A stretch of 24,490 bases of DNA from positions 1 to 24,490 of the forward strand of contig JAIEOG010000288.1 of NCBI GenBank assembly GCA_019750655.1, in the 5' to 3' direction. The notes below the pieces were generated by a model. That model made no database searches. It was not told the origin of the DNA and saw only the letters and a program-made list of their open reading frames with translations. The stretch comes from a bacterium (lineage in GTDB: Bacteria; Bdellovibrionota; FAC87; UBA2466). Shown piece by piece: positions 15,402-24,381 of this stretch (its first letter is position 1; each line of letters starts with the position of its first letter). A program made the position numbers and the translations under genes.

Positions 15402-16949
15402 TTAGTGCCCTGGAGCTTCGGCAGGCGCGCCGCCCGCTGGCGCTTCTGCAGGGCCTAAGCGCAGCATCTTCAGTGCAGGGGCTGGGTAAATGCCCAGCTG
15501 AAGCACCAAGATAACCGCTGCTAGTGCCGTAGTGACGGCAGCGCGAGACGGTTTCCAGTTCTGCAATGGCGAACCCGCAATCGCTTCCCGCATATACAGC
15601 TGCACAATCACGCGCAGATAGTAGTATGCGCCGATGGCACTGCAGAGCACTGCCAAAACGACCAACCACACTTGGCCCGCTTGGATCGCGGAGTAGAACA
15701 AGTAGTACTTCGCCGTAAAGCCTGCCGTGGGCGGGATGCCAGCCATCGAGAAGAGGAACACTGCCAGCAAGAACGCCAGACCCGGGTGTTTCGCCGAGAG
15801 ACCCGAGAGATCGTTGAGCTCCAAGCCCGTATCGCCTTTTTGGGCGATGGCCGAGACGACTGCGAAGGCGCCGAGGTTCATGATCGTGTAGATCACTACG
15901 TAAAACAGCACGGCGCTAAAGCCGTCGTGGCTCTGGGGACCCGCTAAAAGACCGACCAAAAGATAGCCCGAGTGCGCGATCGAGGAATACGCCAGCATGC
16001 GTTTGATATTCGTCTGCTGGAGCGCGGCTACGTTGCCTAGGAACATCGTGAGCGCGGCACTTACCCAGAGCACATTCTGGAACGCTTCCATTGCCTGCGG
16101 GGAGAGCGCCGGGACCGACACCATCGACGAGAAAACGCGTAGCAAAGTGATAAACACCGCGGCTTTCAGGCCCGTTGTCATAAAGCCCGTCACCGGAGCG
16201 GGAGCGCCTTCGTAAACGTCGGGCATCCACATATGGAATGGAACGCTCGCGATTTTGAAGAGAAACCCAATCAAGATACAGAGCAAACCCGCAATGAGCA
16301 GCGCGTTCTGGCCCATGCCCATCTGGATAGCGCGGATAGCGCCGACTTGGACGTTCGTCGTGCCCGTGGCGCCGAAGAATAGAGCTGCGCCATACAGCAT
16401 CACAGCCGAAGCTGCGGAGCCCAGGATGTAATACTTAATACCGGCTTCGTTCGAGCGGCGATCGTTGCGGCGGAAACCGACGAGCACGTAGACCGAGATC
16501 GACATGAGCTCGAGGCCCAAGAAGATCATCACGAGATCAGTCGATGCGGCCATGATCATCATGCCGAGCGCGGATAGCGCGATGAGGGTGTAAAACTCCG
16601 TATGCTCGAGGTCTTGGTTCAGCAAGTAGCGGCGCGAGAAGAAAGTGACCGCTGCGGCGGATATGAGAAAAAGAATATTCGCGTAAGCCGTGAATCCATC
16701 GGCAATGAGCATTCCGCCGAAGAGCAGTGTGGGCGGCTGTTCGATGAGCGGTAGAGTGGTGGCGATCCCACCCAAGAAGGCGAGGATGATCGTCGCCGGC
16801 ACAGAAATCGAAGGCTTGGTTGCTTCATAAACGCTGAGCAAGAGCGCCAGGCAGCTGCCGCCGAGCACAAAGAAATACGGCGTTAGCCAGGCCAGCTGCT
16901 GAGCAGTCAGGCCAAAGGCCGGAGGCGGCGTCAAAGTTATGGGTTCCAC
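15402..16949 (-). CDS. nuoN: NADH-quinone oxidoreductase subunit N
   Basis: NuoN is one of the three antiporter-like proton-pumping subunits of complex I in the inner membrane. The 515-residue protein is of usual length and almost entirely transmembrane helices. Key proton-channel residues align with E. coli NuoN: Glu147 in FLGLELMSISVYVL, Lys232 in GFLFKIASVPFHMWMPDVYEG, and Lys262 in GLKAAVF. The start is GTG at 16949, supported by AGGA 6 nt upstream, and overlaps the end of nuoM by 13 nt. It is the last gene of the nuo operon. The C-terminus ends in an Ala/Pro/Gly-rich tail (AEAPAGGAPAEAPGH). No terminator is visible before the converging gene that ends 1 nt away. Confidence 0.97.
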   Translation of the reverse strand: MEPITLTPPPAFGLTAQQLAWLTPYFFVLGGSCLALLLSVYEATKPSISVPATIILAFLGGIATTLPLIEQPPTLLFGGMLIADGFTAYANILFLISAAAVTFFSRRYLLNQDLEHTEFYTLIALSALGMMIMAASTDLVMIFLGLELMSISVYVLVGFRRNDRRSNEAGIKYYILGSAASAVMLYGAALFFGATGTTNVQVGAIRAIQMGMGQNALLIAGLLCILIGFLFKIASVPFHMWMPDVYEGAPAPVTGFMTTGLKAAVFITLLRVFSSMVSVPALSPQAMEAFQNVLWVSAALTMFLGNVAALQQTNIKRMLAYSSIAHSGYLLVGLLAGPQSHDGFSAVLFYVVIYTIMNLGAFAVVSAIAQKGDTGLELNDLSGLSAKHPGLAFLLAVFLFSMAGIPPTAGFTAKYYLFYSAIQAGQVWLVVLAVLCSAIGAYYYLRVIVQLYMREAIAGSPLQNWKPSRAAVTTALAAVILVLQLGIYPAPALKMLRLGPAEAPAGGAPAEAPGH

Positions 16950-18502
16950 GGCGTTCCTACTTTCTCGGCGTTGGAGCTAGCAACAGCGGATTGGGAATAA
17001 GGGACCAACGAGGCATCAATGGACGTCTGCATCTTTTTGAACCAGAAGCCCGGGTTGAACCCCATCCAGAAAACAGCAATGAGCAGCGGCACGAGCACGG
17101 CGACTTCACGCAGGCTTAAGTCCTTCAACCGCTTGTTCTCGTCGCCCGTCACGGGTCCCAGCATGACTTTTTGGAACATGAAGAGCAGGTAAACGGCGCC
17201 CAAGATCACGCCTAAAGCGGCGAATGCGGCTAACACCTGAGAGGTCTGCCAAAGGCCCAAGAGGATCATGAACTCACCGATGAAGCCGTTGGTGCCCGGC
17301 AATGCTGCTGAGGAGAGCAAGATGATCATGAAAGCGATGGCAAACAAAGGCATCACTTTGCTGATGCCGCCGAAGTCCGACATCTCACGTGTGTGGCGGC
17401 GGTCGTAGATCATGCCGACGAGCAAGAACAAGCCGCTTGTCGAAATCCCGTGGCAGAGCATCTGGTAAACCGCGCCCGTCATGCCCGTAGGGTTCAAGGC
17501 GAAGATGCCCAAGACGACATAGCCCATATGGCTCACAGACGAATAGGCGACGAGCTTTTTCACGTCCGTTTGCACCCAAGCAATCAGCGCGCCGTAGGTA
17601 ATCGCAACCGTTCCCAAGACGAGCATCGGCGTCTGGTACAAGCGCACGGCATCGGGGAAGAGTGGAAGCACGAAGCGGATCAAACCATAGCCACCCATCT
17701 TCAAAAGCACGCCGGCCAGAATCACGGAGCCAGCCGTAGGGGCCTGCACGTGGGCATCCGGCAACCAGGTGTGCAGCGGGAAGAGCGGGACTTTAATCGC
17801 AAACGCGATCGTGAAAGCTAAAAAGAGCAGGGACTGCGGCGCGAGATAACCCCCGCTCGGGATCTTCACCATGTAAAGATCCGGAAGGTACATCGAATAG
17901 CCTAAGCCCGTTTGCAGTTTGTACTGGTAGGCGAGGTAGAAAATCGCAACCAGCATCAAGAGCGATCCTGCCATCGTGTACAGGAAAAGCTTCATGGCAG
18001 CGTAAATGCGCTCTTTGCCACCCCAGATACCGACCAAGAAATACATCGGGATCAGCATCGCTTCCCAGAACGTGTAGAAAAGGAAAGCATCCATGGCCAG
18101 GAACGTGCCCAGCATCGCCGTTTCAAGCGCTAAGATCAGCGCGTAGTAGGCTTTGACCTTCTTTTCGACGGATTCCCAGGAGCTCAGGATCACGATCGGG
18201 GTGAGGAAAGTCGTCAGCAGCACGAGCCAGAGGCTGATGCCGTCAATGCCGAGGCGGTAGCCCACTCCGAGCGAGGGGATCCAAGCGTGGTTCTCTGCCA
18301 GCTGCGCTTGCGCGGAAGCCGGGTCGAATTGCTGGTACACGCAGATCGAAACCGCGAATGTTACGAGAGAGCCGATTAGTGCGGACAGCTTACTCAGCTT
18401 CAGCCCGGAAGCGGTGTTCGTAGGGATGCATAGGCCTACTAACGCCCACAAGAGCGGGAGAAAAACCAACCAGCTTAATAAGCAACTAGTGGAAGATGCC
18501 AT
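16937..18502 (-). CDS. nuoM: NADH-quinone oxidoreductase subunit M
   Basis: NuoM is an antiporter-like, proton-translocating membrane subunit of complex I. The 521-residue protein has the expected 14-helix pattern. Conserved charged residues are Glu147 (FYTFWEAMLIPMYFLVG), Lys237 (AFAIKVPLFPLHTWLPDAH), Lys268 (GVLLKMGGYG) and Glu409 (NGFIGEFMIL). These form the half-channels and central axis. ATG at 18502 overlaps the 3' end of nuoL by 17 nt, and its own 3' end overlaps nuoN by 13 nt, so translation is likely coupled through the operon. Length and motifs are normal. Confidence 0.97.
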   Translation of the reverse strand: MASSTSCLLSWLVFLPLLWALVGLCIPTNTASGLKLSKLSALIGSLVTFAVSICVYQQFDPASAQAQLAENHAWIPSLGVGYRLGIDGISLWLVLLTTFLTPIVILSSWESVEKKVKAYYALILALETAMLGTFLAMDAFLFYTFWEAMLIPMYFLVGIWGGKERIYAAMKLFLYTMAGSLLMLVAIFYLAYQYKLQTGLGYSMYLPDLYMVKIPSGGYLAPQSLLFLAFTIAFAIKVPLFPLHTWLPDAHVQAPTAGSVILAGVLLKMGGYGLIRFVLPLFPDAVRLYQTPMLVLGTVAITYGALIAWVQTDVKKLVAYSSVSHMGYVVLGIFALNPTGMTGAVYQMLCHGISTSGLFLLVGMIYDRRHTREMSDFGGISKVMPLFAIAFMIILLSSAALPGTNGFIGEFMILLGLWQTSQVLAAFAALGVILGAVYLLFMFQKVMLGPVTGDENKRLKDLSLREVAVLVPLLIAVFWMGFNPGFWFKKMQTSIDASLVPYSQSAVASSNAEKVGTPWNP

Positions 18503-20477
18503 ACAAAGAGTACCCCACGATGGATAAGAATCCGGCCAACATCAAAAATGCGTAAAGCTGGGTGGAACCATTCTGCAGCGAACGGGCGAGAGCGCCCGAT
18601 TGGTTCGACGCGTCGCCTAGGCTCAGGACGATTCGGTCGATGACTTTCACATCGAAGAACTTCCACAAGATCGTGGCCAGAGCATTGAGCGGCTTCACGA
18701 TCAAGGCGTCGTAAAACTCATCGACGTACCATTTATTGCTCAGAATTTTGGCCAGAGACGCCCACTGCGTTTTGAAACGCTCGGCCGTCTTCAGATTGCC
18801 ATAGATCACAAAAGCGAGAGCGATACCGACGATCGCAATCCCGACACTGACGCCCATGAGAACCCATTCGGTTTCGTGGTGCACTTCGGGGCGCAAAGCC
18901 GGAGCGTGGGCCAGCACTGGGTGGAGCCAGTGTTCGAGCCAGCTCATATGCGGGATACCAATCGCTCCAGCGACGGCGCTGAGAACAGCCAAGACCGCAA
19001 GCGGTAGAACCATGACGGCCGGAGATTCGTGCACGGCGACACCGTGGTGCGCTGCATCCCCGTGTCCGTGGTCATGTCCATGGCCGTGATCGTGGTGGCC
19101 CTTGTCTTGGGGTTCAGCGACTTTAAAGCGCGGCGTACCCAAGAAGGTCAGGATGAAAAGGCGCGACATGTAAAAGGCCGTCAAAGCGGCCGTGAGGGCG
19201 CCGACCACCCAGAGAGCGACAGAGCCGTGCTCCGAGGCGAAAGCCATCCAGAGAATTTCGTCTTTGGAGACGAAACCCGAAAGCGGCGGAATCCCGGCAA
19301 TCGCCAACCAGCCTACGGCGAAAACCAGAAAAGTCTGCGGCATCAAGCGGCGCAGGCCACCCATCTTCTGAATGTCTTGTTCTTCGTGCATGCCATGGAT
19401 CACGCTACCCGCGCCCATGAAGAGAAGCGCTTTGAAGAAAGCGTGAGTGATGACGTGGAAAACGCCGCTCGCATAAGCGCCCACGCCGCAAGCTAGAAAC
19501 ATATAACCCAGCTGCGAGACGGTGGAGTAAGCGAGGACTTTCTTAATATCGTTTTGCGCGATGGCGATAGTCGCAGCGAAGAGAGCTGTGGCAGCGCCAA
19601 TCGTAGCGACGACGCAAAGGGCGTCTGGCGAAAGCGCAAACATAAAGCTCAAACGCGATACGAGGTAGATCCCGGAGGTCACCATCGTCGCGGCATGGAT
19701 AAGAGCCGAAACAGGCGTCGGGCCTGCCATGGCGTCTGGCAACCACACGAAGAGCGGGATCTGCGCCGACTTACCCGTGCAGCCCACAAAGAGCAGCAAG
19801 CAGATGGTGGTCATAATCCCACCACTCACGGGCATGGTGAGCACGAGCTGTTTGAGCGCCGTGAAATCCAGGCTACCGAAGGTCGTGAAAATGAGGAACA
19901 TACCGAGCAAGAAGCCCAAGTCACCGATGCGGTTAACGATGAAGGCTTTCTTGCCGGCCGAAGCTTTGTCCGGGTCCGTGTACCAGTAGGAAATGAGCAG
20001 GTAGCTGCAAAGCCCTACGCCTTCCCAACCCAAGAACAACACGGGTAGCGAACCGCCGAGTACCAAAACCAGCATGAACGCGCAGAAGAGATTTAGGTAC
20101 GCAAAGAACTTCTGGGGCGACTCATCGTGGCCCATGTAGCCGATGGAGAAAATATGGATCAAGCTTCCGACGCCTGTGATTACCAGGCAGAAAAGGCTGC
20201 TTAGCTGATCGAATCGGAGCGTGAAGGGGATCTGTAGGGCGCCAGCGCTAATCCAGTGGAAGAGGGTGACTTCCAGGGTGCGGGCTTCTTCTTCGCTGCC
20301 CAGGAGCTGCAAGAAGAGCATCAAAGCGCAGACAAAGGAGGCACCGATCGTCGCGGTGGCTATGCCGCCCGCGGCCGTCGCTGGAACAGCTTTTCCCCCG
20401 CGCGCTTGGCCCAGCGCATACCATGAACCATTAATCAAAAACCCGATGAGGGGAAGCAGAGGTATCAGAGCTAGCAT
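18486..20477 (-). CDS. nuoL: NADH-quinone oxidoreductase subunit L
   Basis: NuoL is the most distal antiporter-like subunit of complex I, with a long C-terminal lateral helix that braces the membrane arm. The 663-residue protein shows Glu152 (GWEGVGLCSYLL), Lys236 (GKSAQIPLFVWLPDAM), His261 (HAATMVTSGIYL), and His345/Lys349 (FHVITHAFFKALLF), all expected for proton transfer. A His/Asp/Gly-rich loop lies at about 461-483, before the HESPAVM segment. Such loops are common in bacterial NuoL and may bind metal ions. The C-terminal region contains the usual NKWYVDEFYDALIVKP segment before the final helix. ATG at 20477 has AAGGG about 8 nt upstream; nuoK ends 4 nt before. The end overlaps nuoM by 17 nt. 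Confidence 0.97.
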   Translation of the reverse strand: MLALIPLLPLIGFLINGSWYALGQARGGKAVPATAAGGIATATIGASFVCALMLFLQLLGSEEEARTLEVTLFHWISAGALQIPFTLRFDQLSSLFCLVITGVGSLIHIFSIGYMGHDESPQKFFAYLNLFCAFMLVLVLGGSLPVLFLGWEGVGLCSYLLISYWYTDPDKASAGKKAFIVNRIGDLGFLLGMFLIFTTFGSLDFTALKQLVLTMPVSGGIMTTICLLLFVGCTGKSAQIPLFVWLPDAMAGPTPVSALIHAATMVTSGIYLVSRLSFMFALSPDALCVVATIGAATALFAATIAIAQNDIKKVLAYSTVSQLGYMFLACGVGAYASGVFHVITHAFFKALLFMGAGSVIHGMHEEQDIQKMGGLRRLMPQTFLVFAVGWLAIAGIPPLSGFVSKDEILWMAFASEHGSVALWVVGALTAALTAFYMSRLFILTFLGTPRFKVAEPQDKGHHDHGHGHDHGHGDAAHHGVAVHESPAVMVLPLAVLAVLSAVAGAIGIPHMSWLEHWLHPVLAHAPALRPEVHHETEWVLMGVSVGIAIVGIALAFVIYGNLKTAERFKTQWASLAKILSNKWYVDEFYDALIVKPLNALATILWKFFDVKVIDRIVLSLGDASNQSGALARSLQNGSTQLYAFLMLAGFLSIVGYSLYGIFH

Positions 20478-20481
20478 CGCA

Positions 20482-20790
20482 TTATCCCTTAAGCAGCTGG
20501 ATTTGATCCGTATCTACCGTGCGCATCGTGCGGAAAAGCGCGATGACCAGTCCCAGTCCCACAGCAGATTCCACCGCCGCGACCACAATGATGAAAAACA
20601 CTGCCATCTGGCCATGGGGGTGATCCAAAGCCGCGGAGAAGGTGACCAAAGTCAGGTTCACGGCATTGAGCATGAGTTCAATACTCATGATCACGACCAA
20701 GATGTTCCGGCGAATCAAGACGCCCGCGAGTCCAATGAAAAAGATCGCCGCACAGAAAGAAAGAATGACGGGAACGGGTACGGGTATCAT
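20482..20790 (-). CDS. nuoK: NADH-quinone oxidoreductase subunit K
   Basis: NuoK is a small three-helix membrane subunit (102 residues, normal length) that carries one of the proton pathways of complex I together with NuoJ. The two buried acidic residues are present: Glu38 in MSIELMLNAVNL and Glu74 in AAVESAVGLGL. The start overlaps the stop of nuoJ (ATGA), and nuoL follows 4 nt after its stop. Confidence 0.97.
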   Translation of the reverse strand: MIPVPVPVILSFCAAIFFIGLAGVLIRRNILVVIMSIELMLNAVNLTLVTFSAALDHPHGQMAVFFIIVVAAVESAVGLGLVIALFRTMRTVDTDQIQLLKG

Positions 20791-21326
20791 GCCTTGCCTC
20801 GTTTCACTTTTTGGCGCTTGGCCAGAGTCACGCTTCCCACGATGCCTGCTAGGATCAGCGCCGAGGTAACCTCAAACGGGTAGAGGTACTCCGTGAACAT
20901 CAAATAAGAGATAAGCTTCGTGCTGCCGCCCAGCTCCGCCACGCGCTGCGGGGGGAATTGGCCGGGCTGAGGGAAGAGTGAGCCATTCTGGAAGGCCCAC
21001 ACGAAGAACGCGAACAGGGTCGCGCAGCCCGCAAGGCTCAGGGCCCGGAGCGTCCAATGCGTGCGGTCCATGTCGAGCGAAGGGCTATCGGCATTGAGCA
21101 ACATGATGACGAAAATCAGAAGCACCATGATGGCGCCGGCATAAACCACGACCTGCAATGCCGCGACGAGGTGCGCGCCCAAAATGGCGTAGATCCCTGC
21201 GAACGAGAAGAACACCAGCACGAGACTAAAAGCGCCTACAGCGGGATTGCGCTTCAACACCGTCACCAGCGAGAACGCCACGGCCATGACGGCAAAGAGG
21301 TAAAAGAAGATCGCTTCCGGTGACAT
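20787..21326 (-). CDS. nuoJ: NADH-quinone oxidoreductase subunit J
   Basis: NuoJ is a five-helix membrane subunit near the quinone site of complex I. It contributes to coupling through its third helix, here VVYAGAIMVLLIFVIMLLN, which includes the conserved Tyr-Ala-Gly-Ala-Ile segment. The protein is 179 residues from ATG at 21326 (MSPEAIFFYLF), a normal start for the family. The frame stays open 12 codons further up to 21362, but that stretch lies inside nuoI. The chosen ATG overlaps the nuoI stop by one base (TAATG). The end overlaps nuoK by ATGA. The tail is basic (AKRQKVKRGKA). Confidence 0.95.
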   Translation of the reverse strand: MSPEAIFFYLFAVMAVAFSLVTVLKRNPAVGAFSLVLVFFSFAGIYAILGAHLVAALQVVVYAGAIMVLLIFVIMLLNADSPSLDMDRTHWTLRALSLAGCATLFAFFVWAFQNGSLFPQPGQFPPQRVAELGGSTKLISYLMFTEYLYPFEVTSALILAGIVGSVTLAKRQKVKRGKA

Positions 21327-21898
21327 TATACTTCCCTCTGCCGTGTATCGCCGACCGCCCAAGGATTTACTGCGCCTTCTTTCAGGCCTGCTTCGGGGAA
21401 GTCAGGACGCTGGGGCTGAACACCTTTGCCTTTGAGCTTGGGGATGTGGCCTTTTTTGTCTTTGCCGCGTTGGATATCGAGGAACTGCTTGTTGTAGATA
21501 TCGCGCGTCGGTGTAGCCATTTCGTAAATATTGCTTAGTTTGATGGCGTCTTCTGGGCAGGCCTCTTCGCACATGCCGCAGAAAATGCAGCGCAAGATGT
21601 CGATATCGAACTTGGCGGGGTATTTCTCTTTGTTGTTCCGTTCACCCGCTTCGATATGGATGCAAAGCGCGGGGCAAACGGTCGGGCAGAGCATGCACGC
21701 CGTGCAGTTTTCGACGCCCTGGACGCTCTTGATGTAATGCTGGCCGCGGAAGCGCTCGGAGTATTGCCGGCGTTTCTCGGGGTATTCGTAAGTAACCGTG
21801 CGGTGGAGGATCACTTTTTTCATCGTGATCCAAAGACCCGTCAGGATCTCGGCCCAATAAAACCGCTGCAGCAGCGGCTTTTGTTGTTTAACACGCAT
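21326..21898 (-). CDS. nuoI: NADH-quinone oxidoreductase subunit I (two 4Fe-4S clusters)
   Basis: NuoI carries electrons through clusters N6a and N6b from NuoG towards N2 and quinone at the base of the peripheral arm. Both 4Fe-4S motifs are intact in the 190-residue protein: Cys65, 68, 71, 75 (CTACMLCPTVCP) and Cys104, 107, 110, 114 (CIFCGMCEEACP). An amphipathic N-terminal helix contacts the membrane. The protein ends with a lysine- and proline-rich extension after the ferredoxin fold (about 145-190). The ATG at 21898 overlaps the nuoH stop by one base (TAATG). Confidence 0.97.
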   Translation of the reverse strand: MRVKQQKPLLQRFYWAEILTGLWITMKKVILHRTVTYEYPEKRRQYSERFRGQHYIKSVQGVENCTACMLCPTVCPALCIHIEAGERNNKEKYPAKFDIDILRCIFCGMCEEACPEDAIKLSNIYEMATPTRDIYNKQFLDIQRGKDKKGHIPKLKGKGVQPQRPDFPEAGLKEGAVNPWAVGDTRQREV

Positions 21899-22986
21899 TA
21901 GTACACCCCTCCGGCGATGAGTAGGGCCGTGACGAAGACATTGAGCAGTGCCAGCGGCAGCATGATCTTCCAGCCAAGGTCCATCACCTGGTCAAAACGA
22001 AAACGGGGCAGCGTCCAGCGGATCCACACAAAGGTCCACATGAAGAAGCCGACTTTGATGAGGAAAGCAGTGGCCTGGAAGGCCACGCGTACCCACTCAT
22101 AAGTCATGCCGCTCAAGCCCAGCGAGTGCAGCAGCCAGCTCATACCCGGGAGCAGCTGGTAGCCGCCGAAGAACAAAGTCACCGTCAGTCCAGCTGCGGT
22201 GAGCATGTTCGAGTATTCCGCGAGCATGTACGACGCGAACTTCATGGAGCCGAACTCCAAGTGGTAGCCCGCGATGATTTCCGATTCGCCTTCTGGCAAG
22301 TCGAAAGGCAGGCGGTTCGTCTCTGCGTACGTGCAAGTGAAGAAGATGATGAAGGCTACGGGCTGGAGCAGAAAGCCCCACTTCGGAACCGTGATTCCCG
22401 CAATCGTGAACAGCGCTTGGCCTTGGAACTCCACCATGGGGGTGAGGGTGATGTGCGAGTAAACCATCAGCATGGAAACGACGGCCAACCCCATCGAGAG
22501 TTCGTAGCTAATCAGCTGGCTCGAGCTGCGCAGGGCGCCGAGCATGGCGTACTTGCTGTTAGAAGCCCAGCCGCCCATCATCACGCCGTAAACACCCAAA
22601 GACACAATCGCGAGCGTGAACAGGATGCCGACATCGAGGTCTGCGACCTGGAAGGTCAGTGTTTCGCCGTTGATCAGAATCGGCGCTGCGAACGGGATCA
22701 CCGCAAAGGTGATGAGCGAAGGCAGCATCGAAACAAACGGCGAAAGCCCGAAGAAAAGCTTGTGTACGTGTTCCGGGATGAAATCTTCTTTGAAGATAAG
22801 CTTCACGGCATCGGCGATGCCTTGGAAGATTCCAAAAGGCCCAAGACGGTTCGGTCCCAGGCGGTTCTGCATCCAAGCGGAACCCCGGCGCTCAATAAAG
22901 AGCATGCCCGGAACCACCTGCAGAATCAGCCCGATGAGGATAAGCGCCTTGAGAAGGCTAATCCAAACGTACCAGTCGGAAATCAT
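21898..22986 (-). CDS. nuoH: NADH-quinone oxidoreductase subunit H
   Basis: NuoH is the membrane subunit that forms most of the quinone-binding chamber and links the peripheral arm to the proton pumps. The 362-residue, multi-helix protein has the conserved first loop ERRGSAWMQNRLGPNRLGPFG (32-52). It also has the acidic loop AETNRLPFDLPEGESEIIAG with the Glu/Asp cluster used in coupling, followed by YHLEFGSMKFA. Length is normal. The ATG at 22986 overlaps the stop of nuoG (ATGA) and its stop overlaps the start of nuoI. Confidence 0.97.
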   Translation of the reverse strand: MISDWYVWISLLKALILIGLILQVVPGMLFIERRGSAWMQNRLGPNRLGPFGIFQGIADAVKLIFKEDFIPEHVHKLFFGLSPFVSMLPSLITFAVIPFAAPILINGETLTFQVADLDVGILFTLAIVSLGVYGVMMGGWASNSKYAMLGALRSSSQLISYELSMGLAVVSMLMVYSHITLTPMVEFQGQALFTIAGITVPKWGFLLQPVAFIIFFTCTYAETNRLPFDLPEGESEIIAGYHLEFGSMKFASYMLAEYSNMLTAAGLTVTLFFGGYQLLPGMSWLLHSLGLSGMTYEWVRVAFQATAFLIKVGFFMWTFVWIRWTLPRFRFDQVMDLGWKIMLPLALLNVFVTALLIAGGVY

Positions 22987-24374
22987 GCGCGGGCCCCTTC
23001 CCAGAGCGTGAGAATCTCTTTCAAGGGTTTAGAGATGCCGACAGGCGGGATGGCCGCTTTAAGCCGTTGCTCTTTGCCTTGGAAGTTCACGATCGTGCCG
23101 TCTTTCTCAGCAAAACTTAAACCCGGAAGAACGACGTCGAATGCCTTGAGGTCATCCGCGAAGAAAACGCCCACACCAATCGCAGAGCCCTTGAGTTCCG
23201 GCAGTTGCGCACGGCCGCCGCGGAAAACAAACGTCACATCGGCTGAACCACCGGCAAAAGGCGCGATGCCTAGCTTTTCCATGCCGTGCAAGTTGCTCGT
23301 TTTGCTCTTGCGGCGCAGGAGTGAATCAATCGCTGTATCGTCGGCCGTGGTTTTCACGCCGGCAGTGCCGAAGTGGCTGACCGGAGCATTCAAGGCTTTT
23401 CCGAAAGCGACGATGGCTTGGGCTTCTTCCTGTGTGAGGTCGGAACCGACGAGGACCTGGGCCTTTTTACCCTGAGCGACGGACTGCGCTTTTTGCACAG
23501 CGGCTGCCCACGTGACTTCCTGCATCTGGCCAGCGCTGCGGGCTACCGGAACGGCGGTGCGTTTCGGGTCGTTTACATAATGGAAATTGAACCGGCCTTC
23601 GTCGCATAGCCAGTACTTGTTGATTTCCATGTTTTCCCGCGGGTTGCAGCGGTAGAGCGTGCCCTTTTCTGCGGAAAGATCCATGTTGCAGCCCGTGGAG
23701 CAGCCTTCGCAGACAGAGGCCGTCTTCTTCAGGAACCAAACGCGCTTTTTAAAGCGGAAGTCTTTGATCGTGAGAGAGCCTGTGGGGCAGATATCGGCGT
23801 AGTTCCCGGCGTACTCAGTCGTCAGCGGTTTGTTGTCGACCGTGACGATTTCCGTGTGGTTTCCGCGCTGGACGGCCACGATTTCGGGTTTTTTCACGAT
23901 TTCGGCGCCGAAGCGGATGCAGCGGGTGCAGTGGATGCACCGGTTCATGTTCTTTTTGATCATCGGGCCCATGTCTTCGTCGACAAAGGTCCGGCGCTGC
24001 TCTTCGTAGCGCATTTTATCGCTGCCGTACGTGTACGAGAAATCCTGCAAGTCACACTCACCGGACTTGTCGCAAATCGAACAGTCGAGCGGGTGGTTGA
24101 TGAGCAAGAATTCCATGACGGATTTCTGGTTGCTCTTCGCGCGGTCACTCGTCGTCTTGACGACCATGCCGTCGGTGGCGACGGTGGAGCAGGCTGTCTG
24201 CAGCTTCGGCATGCCTTCGATTTCGACGGCGCACATGCGGCACTGCGCGACCACGCTCATCGCGGGGTGGTAGCAGTAGAAGGGAATGTCGATCCCGGCG
24301 GTACGCGCGACTTCAATCAGGTTAGTGCCTGGCTGAAACTCGATGGATTTTCCGTCAATCGTGCATTTAGGCAT
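22983..24374 (-). CDS. nuoG: NADH-quinone oxidoreductase subunit G, compact form
   Basis: NuoG passes electrons from NuoF along a chain of iron-sulfur clusters in the peripheral arm. All ligand sets are visible: 2Fe-2S N1b (Cys34, 45, 48, 62), N5 with its histidine ligand (His94, Cys98, 101, 107), N4 (Cys146, 149, 152, 196) and the N7 pattern C-x2-C-x3-C-x27-C (Cys222, 225, 229, 257). At 463 residues it is far shorter than the usual 680-900. After the N7 domain most of the molybdopterin-oxidoreductase-like domain is missing. Only a stretch of about 190 residues remains, including the family-like VVLPGLSFAEKDGTIVNFQG. ATG at 24374 lies 7 nt after the nuoF stop, with a weak ribosome-binding site. 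It overlaps nuoH by ATGA. Confidence 0.94.
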   Translation of the reverse strand: MPKCTIDGKSIEFQPGTNLIEVARTAGIDIPFYCYHPAMSVVAQCRMCAVEIEGMPKLQTACSTVATDGMVVKTTSDRAKSNQKSVMEFLLINHPLDCSICDKSGECDLQDFSYTYGSDKMRYEEQRRTFVDEDMGPMIKKNMNRCIHCTRCIRFGAEIVKKPEIVAVQRGNHTEIVTVDNKPLTTEYAGNYADICPTGSLTIKDFRFKKRVWFLKKTASVCEGCSTGCNMDLSAEKGTLYRCNPRENMEINKYWLCDEGRFNFHYVNDPKRTAVPVARSAGQMQEVTWAAAVQKAQSVAQGKKAQVLVGSDLTQEEAQAIVAFGKALNAPVSHFGTAGVKTTADDTAIDSLLRRKSKTSNLHGMEKLGIAPFAGGSADVTFVFRGGRAQLPELKGSAIGVGVFFADDLKAFDVVLPGLSFAEKDGTIVNFQGKEQRLKAAIPPVGISKPLKEILTLWEGARA

Positions 24375-24381
24375 AATCTAC

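Noticed and set aside
21327..21362. Upstream start for nuoJ (12 extra residues)
   Set aside because: It lies inside nuoI and is absent from the family. ATG at 21326 overlaps the nuoI stop in the coupled arrangement seen along the operon.
22126..23475. A 449-codon open frame on the plus strand antisense to nuoH and nuoG
   Set aside because: Its product is His/Arg/Glu-rich with no domain signature, and it lies fully opposite two intact, well-conserved genes. It is a GC-bias shadow.
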